Shown: positions 4,097 through 5,365 of the stretch, in pieces
How the letters are laid out: each line of letters starts with the position of its first letter
How positions within the stretch are numbered: the stretch's first letter is position 1
Source: an uncultured Lachnospiraceae bacterium
GTDB taxonomy: Bacteria > Bacillota_A > Clostridia > Lachnospirales > Lachnospiraceae
DNA: 5,365 nucleotides
Assembly: GCA_902773195.1 (NCBI GenBank)
Contig: CACYDL010000234.1
Span: forward strand, 1 to 5,365
Direction: 5' to 3'
Position numbers and translations under genes: made by a program
Notes under the pieces: model-generated
Databases searched by the model: none
Told to the model about the DNA's origin: nothing
Seen by the model: only the letters and a program-made list of their open reading frames with translations

Positions 4097-5365
4097 TCAG
4101 TCCATGTCGCGGATGATCTTTCTGACGGGAAGGATGGAGGACGGGCTCATGGACAGCTCGTCGATGCCCCACTCCACAAAGCGCTCCGTCAGCTCCGGAT
4201 CCGCGCCCAGCTCTCCGCAGATGCCGACCCAGGTGTTGTGCCTGTGGCCCGCCTCGATGGTCATCTGGATCTCGCGGAGCACCGCCGGATGATGGGCGTT
4301 GAAGAAGCGGTCGAGCTTCTGGTTCTGACGGTCAATCGCCAGCGTATACTGCGTCAGGTCGTTCGTGCCGATACTGAAGAAGTCCACGAGTTCTGCCAGA
4401 TCGTCCGCGATCAGAACGGCGGCCGGAGTCTCGATCATGATGCCGAGCGGCACTTCCTTGAACGGGATCTTCTCAGCGGTAAGCTCTGCCCTGACTTCCT
4501 CGCAGACCGCTTTCGCCTTCTCTACTTCCCACACCGATGTGATCATCGGGAACATGATTTCGAGATTTCCGAAAGCCGACGCGCGGTAAAGGGCGCGGAG
4601 CTGCGTCTTGAAAATCTCCTCCTGGGTCAGGCAGATGCGGATCGCGCGGTAGCCGAGGGCGGGATTCTCTTCCTTGTCGAGATTAAAATAATCAATCTGC
4701 TTGTCGGCGCCGATATCGAGCGTGCGGACAACGACCTCCTTGCCGGCCATCATCTCAAGGACCTGTTTGTATGCCTTGAACTGTTCCTCCTCCGTGGGGA
4801 AGTCGTCATTCTGCAGATAAAGGAACTCGCTTCTGAAGAGGCCGATGCCTCCCGCGTCGTTCTCCATCACGAAGCTTAAGTCGCCGATTCCGCCGATGTT
4901 GGCAAAGAGCTTGACTTTCCTTCCCGACTTCGTGACCGAGTCTTTACCTTTCAGCTCCGAGAGCAGCTTCTTCTTCTCGGTTTCCTCCTCCTGAAGCTTC
5001 TGGTATTTCTCCATCGTCTCGTCGTCCGGATCGATGAAGACCTGGCCTGTATATCCGTCCACGATACCCGGTTTTCCGTCGGCATCCCTCGGGACAGGGG
5101 TCTGGCAGAGCGCCGGAATATTCATGGTTCTGGCAAGGATCGCGGTATGGGAGTTGGTGGATCCTTCTCTCGTGACAAATGCCAGCACCATCGTCTTGTC
5201 CAGCTGGACGGTCTCGCTCGGGGCGAGGTCGTCGGACACAAGGATGACGTGCTCCGTAAAATGGTTGGTGTCTCCGTCGCCTCCCTCCAGGGCCCGGATG
5301 ACGCGGTCCGCCACGTCCTTGACGTCGGTCGCGCGCGCCTGCATATACGGGTTGTCGTCCATGGC
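4097..5365 (-). CDS. ptsI: PTS enzyme I, phosphoenolpyruvate-protein phosphotransferase (C-terminal part, cut by window edge)
   Basis: Enzyme I starts the sugar phosphotransferase relay in the cytoplasm: it takes phosphate from PEP onto a histidine and passes it to HPr. The visible part starts in the N-terminal phosphohistidine domain. Numbering from the methionine whose codon starts at 5362, GSTNSHTAILAR (67-78) holds the phosphorylated H72. A linker (about 113-145) leads to the C-terminal PEP-binding TIM barrel with GIGLFRSEFLY (172-182), VVRTLDIGADK (211-221), NPALGYRAIR (233-242), IETPAA, GTNDLTQYT (332-340) and GICGELGADP (380-389) with active cysteine C382. All catalytic motifs are intact and the protein ends naturally at RDMD. 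The frame stays open through the right edge. By comparison with E. coli, roughly 115-120 N-terminal residues, including the HPr-binding helices, lie outside the window. ptsH is often upstream but cannot be seen. Confidence 0.98.
   Translation of the reverse strand, partial: AMDDNPYMQARATDVKDVADRVIRALEGGDGDTNHFTEHVILVSDDLAPSETVQLDKTMVLAFVTREGSTNSHTAILARTMNIPALCQTPVPRDADGKPGIVDGYTGQVFIDPDDETMEKYQKLQEEETEKKKLLSELKGKDSVTKSGRKVKLFANIGGIGDLSFVMENDAGGIGLFRSEFLYLQNDDFPTEEEQFKAYKQVLEMMAGKEVVVRTLDIGADKQIDYFNLDKEENPALGYRAIRICLTQEEIFKTQLRALYRASAFGNLEIMFPMITSVWEVEKAKAVCEEVRAELTAEKIPFKEVPLGIMIETPAAVLIADDLAELVDFFSIGTNDLTQYTLAIDRQNQKLDRFFNAHHPAVLREIQMTIEAGHRHNTWVGICGELGADPELTERFVEWGIDELSMSPSSILPVRKIIRDMD

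Overview
The window looks like chromosomal core DNA from a fairly GC-rich member of the Bacillota, most likely class Clostridia and plausibly Lachnospiraceae. The evidence is AGGAGG-type ribosome binding sites, TTGACA/TATAAT-type promoters with TG-extended -10 boxes, intrinsic terminators, and the wording of the proteins (a clostridial-style PtsI, a three-cysteine Rrf2 regulator, a PF11449-type metal exporter). The family placement is inference from protein style, not from a search.

Everything that can be supported lies on the minus strand. In transcription order, from the right edge to the left: the C-terminal part of PTS enzyme I (ptsI, 4097-5365, cut by the window edge); a structured intergenic stretch with a promoter and a long terminator-like hairpin (3845-4096); a PF11449 (ArsP_2/DUF2899) membrane metal exporter (2987-3844); a spacer with a hairpin and a promoter (2786-2986); an Rrf2-family regulator (2348-2785) with its own strong terminator; a near-consensus promoter and cysteine synthase cysK (1218-2153); a spacer with three inverted-repeat structures; pyrroline-5-carboxylate reductase proC (242-1024); and tRNA-Arg(ACG) (14-87) with its own promoter. 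No gene-free stretch exceeds 300 bases; the longest is 3845-4096, about 250 bases.

The genes do not form one obvious operon. Terminators and promoters separate most of them into single-gene units. The functional link best supported by sequence is between the Rrf2 regulator and cysK. The two promoters share TTCATAT-N8-TAGGAA in the same place just downstream of the -10 box. This suggests autoregulation plus control of cysteine synthesis, as CymR does in other Bacillota, but here with an IscR-like set of cysteines that could bind an Fe-S cluster.

No mobile element, CRISPR array or clearly new multi-gene system is visible. The most interesting signals are regulatory: the shared operator-like motif, a possible attenuator in the proC leader, and a promoter followed at once by a long hairpin ahead of the metal exporter.
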